A DNA stretch of 15,206 bases. It comes from CAIZGX01 sp964430305 (GTDB lineage Bacteria > Bacteroidota > Bacteroidia > Flavobacteriales_D > Sanyastnellaceae). Below, in pieces: positions 13,406 to 15,206 of the stretch. Every line of letters starts with the position of its first letter. The first letter of the stretch is position 1. The notes beneath the pieces are model-generated. The model was given only the letters and a program-made list of their open reading frames with translations, had not been told where the DNA came from and ran no database searches. The position numbers and the translations under genes are program-made. The stretch is from contig CAYSEX010000052.1 of NCBI GenBank assembly GCA_964430305.1, forward strand, positions 1 through 15,206, written 5' to 3'.

Positions 13406-15206
13406 AAAAGTTTTTTTTAGTCTTCTTGCTTGGCAGCATTGTTTTGAATGCGTGGTCGCAAAATGTGAATGATTCACTTATTCTCTCGCTCGAACCCATT
13501 TCCATTCAATCGTCATTTCAACAAGCCAGCAATGTGGCTCCTGTGGCTTCAGTGACTCTTTTCGCGAAGGATATTCAAAAAATAAATGTGGCTCAGGATC
13601 TTCCATTTCTGTTGCGATTTACACCTTCTATTGCAGTCACCTCAGATGCCGGAAATGGAGTGGGGTATACTGGACTTTGGATTCGTGGAAGTGACCCAAC
13701 TCGAGTGAATGTAAACATCAACGGAATCGCGCTGAATGACCCTGAATCACATCAAGTATTCTGGGTGAACACACCTGATTTAGCCACATCTGTTCAACAA
13801 ATACAAATTCAACGAGGCATTGGGACAAGCGTGAATGGTGCTGGATCTTTAGGGGGAAGTATTCATATCAATACAGACAAAAGATTTGATAAAAATTTCA
13901 CAAACGTTCAACAGTCCTATGGTTCTTTCAACACATTTAAATCGTCATTAGAACAGGGCTTTCGGAAAAATTGGAGTCAGTATTTAGGGCGTTTAAGTGT
14001 CATACAATCGCAGGGTTATATAGATCGCGCTGAAACCAAACTGGGTTCATATTATTTAAGTGGGGTGCATTCTTTATTGAAAAAACAAGAAGCATTTGAC
14101 ACCACTTTTCCAGATGATATTTCAAGTAATGCGCATTCATATTCATCTCGGCAGTTGAAATGGTTTGTTTTTGGTGGGAAGGAAAAGACCTATCAGGCTT
14201 GGAATGGCACGCCATGGGAGAAATTATTTGGCACTGCTTCTGAAATTCAAGCATTCATAGATCGTAACTTTTGGACGAATGACCTTGCCAATAATTTATT
14301 ACAGTCTGGCAGATCGTACAATTATTATACATACAATAATGAAATAGACAATTACAGTCAACATCATGCACAATTGAGCTATACCTCTGAAAAGTATGTT
14401 CAAGATTGGAAAATTTCGCATCAATCTACCTTGCATTACACCCATGGGCAAGGATACTTCGAGCAATTCAAGAAAGATGAGAATTTGTTGAATTATAATA
14501 TACCAAATATGTTTTGGCCCGATACAACCATAGGCATTGAACCCACGGGAAATATTATTCGAAGAAGGTGGCTCAACAACAATTTTTATGGATACAACGG
14601 TAACGTTGCTGTTTCAAAAAAGAATATACAATTGATTTCGGGACTCTCATTAAATCACTACAACGGACAGCATTATGGCAGAGTAGTGGGGGTGGGTCAA
14701 AATGAAATAGTAGATGTGGACGTGGAATATTACAAGGGTAAATCAGATAAAATTGATGGTATGGCATATTCCAAGATGGAGTGGACACCGAGCGGGGATT
14801 GGTTAATTTATACTGATTTGCAGGTACGCGGAGTTTATTATTGGACTGCGGGAAAGGATAATGACGGACGTACATATTTGGTGAATGAGTACTTTTTGTT
14901 TTTCAATCCGAAAGGTGGATTTCGATATTTGCATTCTGACATCAAAGGACAGCAGATTTCACTTTTTGGATCTATAGGAAAATCATCGAAGGAACCGAAC
15001 CGAAGTGATTTTGTAGATGCGTTCGTCAAAAAACCTGTTCCTGAAGAATTGATAGATTTGGAATTAGGAGGTAAATATGTTCTAGGAAGTCTTTTCCAAA
15101 TTGAATTGAATGCCTATTTCATGAAGTACAAGAATCAATTGGTTTTAACTGGGGCAGTGAATGATGTAGGAGCTCCTGTGCGGACCAACGTGAAAGAATC
15201 ATTCCG
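13402..15206 (+). CDS. TonB-dependent outer-membrane receptor, probably for thiamin or a thiamin-related compound (3' end beyond window)
   Basis: The frame is open for 601 codons from the ATG at 13402 to the window edge. A signal peptide (MKKFFLVFLLGSIVLNAWSQ) is followed by a possible TonB box near LEPISIQSS. The plug domain, about residues 45-155, has typical strings: DLPFLLRFTPSI, LWIRGSDPTRVNVNINGI, VQQIQIQRGIGTS and GSLGGSIHINT. The rest is beta-barrel-like, rich in aromatic and alternating residues, with no barrel end yet. It lacks the N-terminal carboxypeptidase-regulatory domain found in SusC-type receptors. Such receptors pass scarce ligands across the outer membrane using TonB energy. 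The TPP riboswitch directly upstream is the reason for the substrate guess; TPP-controlled TonB receptors for thiamin are known in Bacteroides. Sequence alone does not show the ligand. Confidence 0.92.
   Translation, partial: MKKFFLVFLLGSIVLNAWSQNVNDSLILSLEPISIQSSFQQASNVAPVASVTLFAKDIQKINVAQDLPFLLRFTPSIAVTSDAGNGVGYTGLWIRGSDPTRVNVNINGIALNDPESHQVFWVNTPDLATSVQQIQIQRGIGTSVNGAGSLGGSIHINTDKRFDKNFTNVQQSYGSFNTFKSSLEQGFRKNWSQYLGRLSVIQSQGYIDRAETKLGSYYLSGVHSLLKKQEAFDTTFPDDISSNAHSYSSRQLKWFVFGGKEKTYQAWNGTPWEKLFGTASEIQAFIDRNFWTNDLANNLLQSGRSYNYYTYNNEIDNYSQHHAQLSYTSEKYVQDWKISHQSTLHYTHGQGYFEQFKKDENLLNYNIPNMFWPDTTIGIEPTGNIIRRRWLNNNFYGYNGNVAVSKKNIQLISGLSLNHYNGQHYGRVVGVGQNEIVDVDVEYYKGKSDKIDGMAYSKMEWTPSGDWLIYTDLQVRGVYYWTAGKDNDGRTYLVNEYFLFFNPKGGFRYLHSDIKGQQISLFGSIGKSSKEPNRSDFVDAFVKKPVPEELIDLELGGKYVLGSLFQIELNAYFMKYKNQLVLTGAVNDVGAPVRTNVKESF

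Noticed and set aside
1..15206. Mobile elements, CRISPR arrays, phage or toxin-antitoxin cassettes
   Set aside because: No transposase, integrase, terminal inverted repeats, regularly spaced repeats or toxin-like pair was found; gene content is core-like throughout.

Overview
The window looks like a chromosomal segment from a gliding or T9SS-type member of the Bacteroidota, probably Flavobacteriia or close kin. The evidence is AT-rich coding DNA, promoters of the TTG-N18-TAnnTTTG type, a secreted protein ending in the CHU_C (type B) type IX secretion sorting domain, a PorE-like TPR/PD40 protein, a DAHP synthase fused to a C-terminal chorismate mutase, and a TonB-dependent receptor under a TPP riboswitch. 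No mobile element, phage gene, CRISPR array or toxin cassette was seen; most of the window is core-like.

Layout. 1-1066 (minus): murQ, a cell-wall recycling etherase, directly abutting a small conserved hypothetical gene that runs off the left edge. 1173-2771 (plus): a secreted TPR/PD40/carboxypeptidase-regulatory protein, PorE-like but without the OmpA domain. It converges on 2768-4657 (minus), a large membrane glycosyltransferase whose C-terminal half resembles a WcaJ-type phosphoglycosyltransferase with the catalytic centre missing. This lies 17 bp downstream of the DAHP synthase/chorismate mutase gene (4675-5730). 5771-6065 (minus): a tRNA-Lys(UUU)/tRNA-Leu(GAG) pair with a clear promoter and two hairpin terminators.

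6144-8824 (plus): an ATGA-coupled pair made of a small exported protein and a 768-residue CUB/PKD/P-domain T9SS cargo, closed by a strong terminator. The T-tract of that terminator touches the start codon of an Upf1/IGHMBP2-type SF1 helicase (8868-10742), which is followed by a lipoprotein gene (10766-11638). 11610-13231 (minus): rsgA (GTG start) and a TIGR02206-type membrane protein, overlapping by 4 bp; the latter also overlaps the lipoprotein gene tail-to-tail.

13232-15206 (plus): a consensus promoter, a TPP riboswitch, a possible 15-codon leader ORF whose stop overlaps the next start, and a TonB-dependent receptor cut by the right edge. The receptor is presumably for thiamin or a thiamin-related compound.

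The points most worth a second look are the apparently catalytically dead phosphoglycosyltransferase module fused to a GT2 enzyme, the riboswitch/leader-ORF arrangement, the terminator touching a start codon, and an altered G4 motif in RsgA. None of these amounts to a clearly new system from sequence alone.
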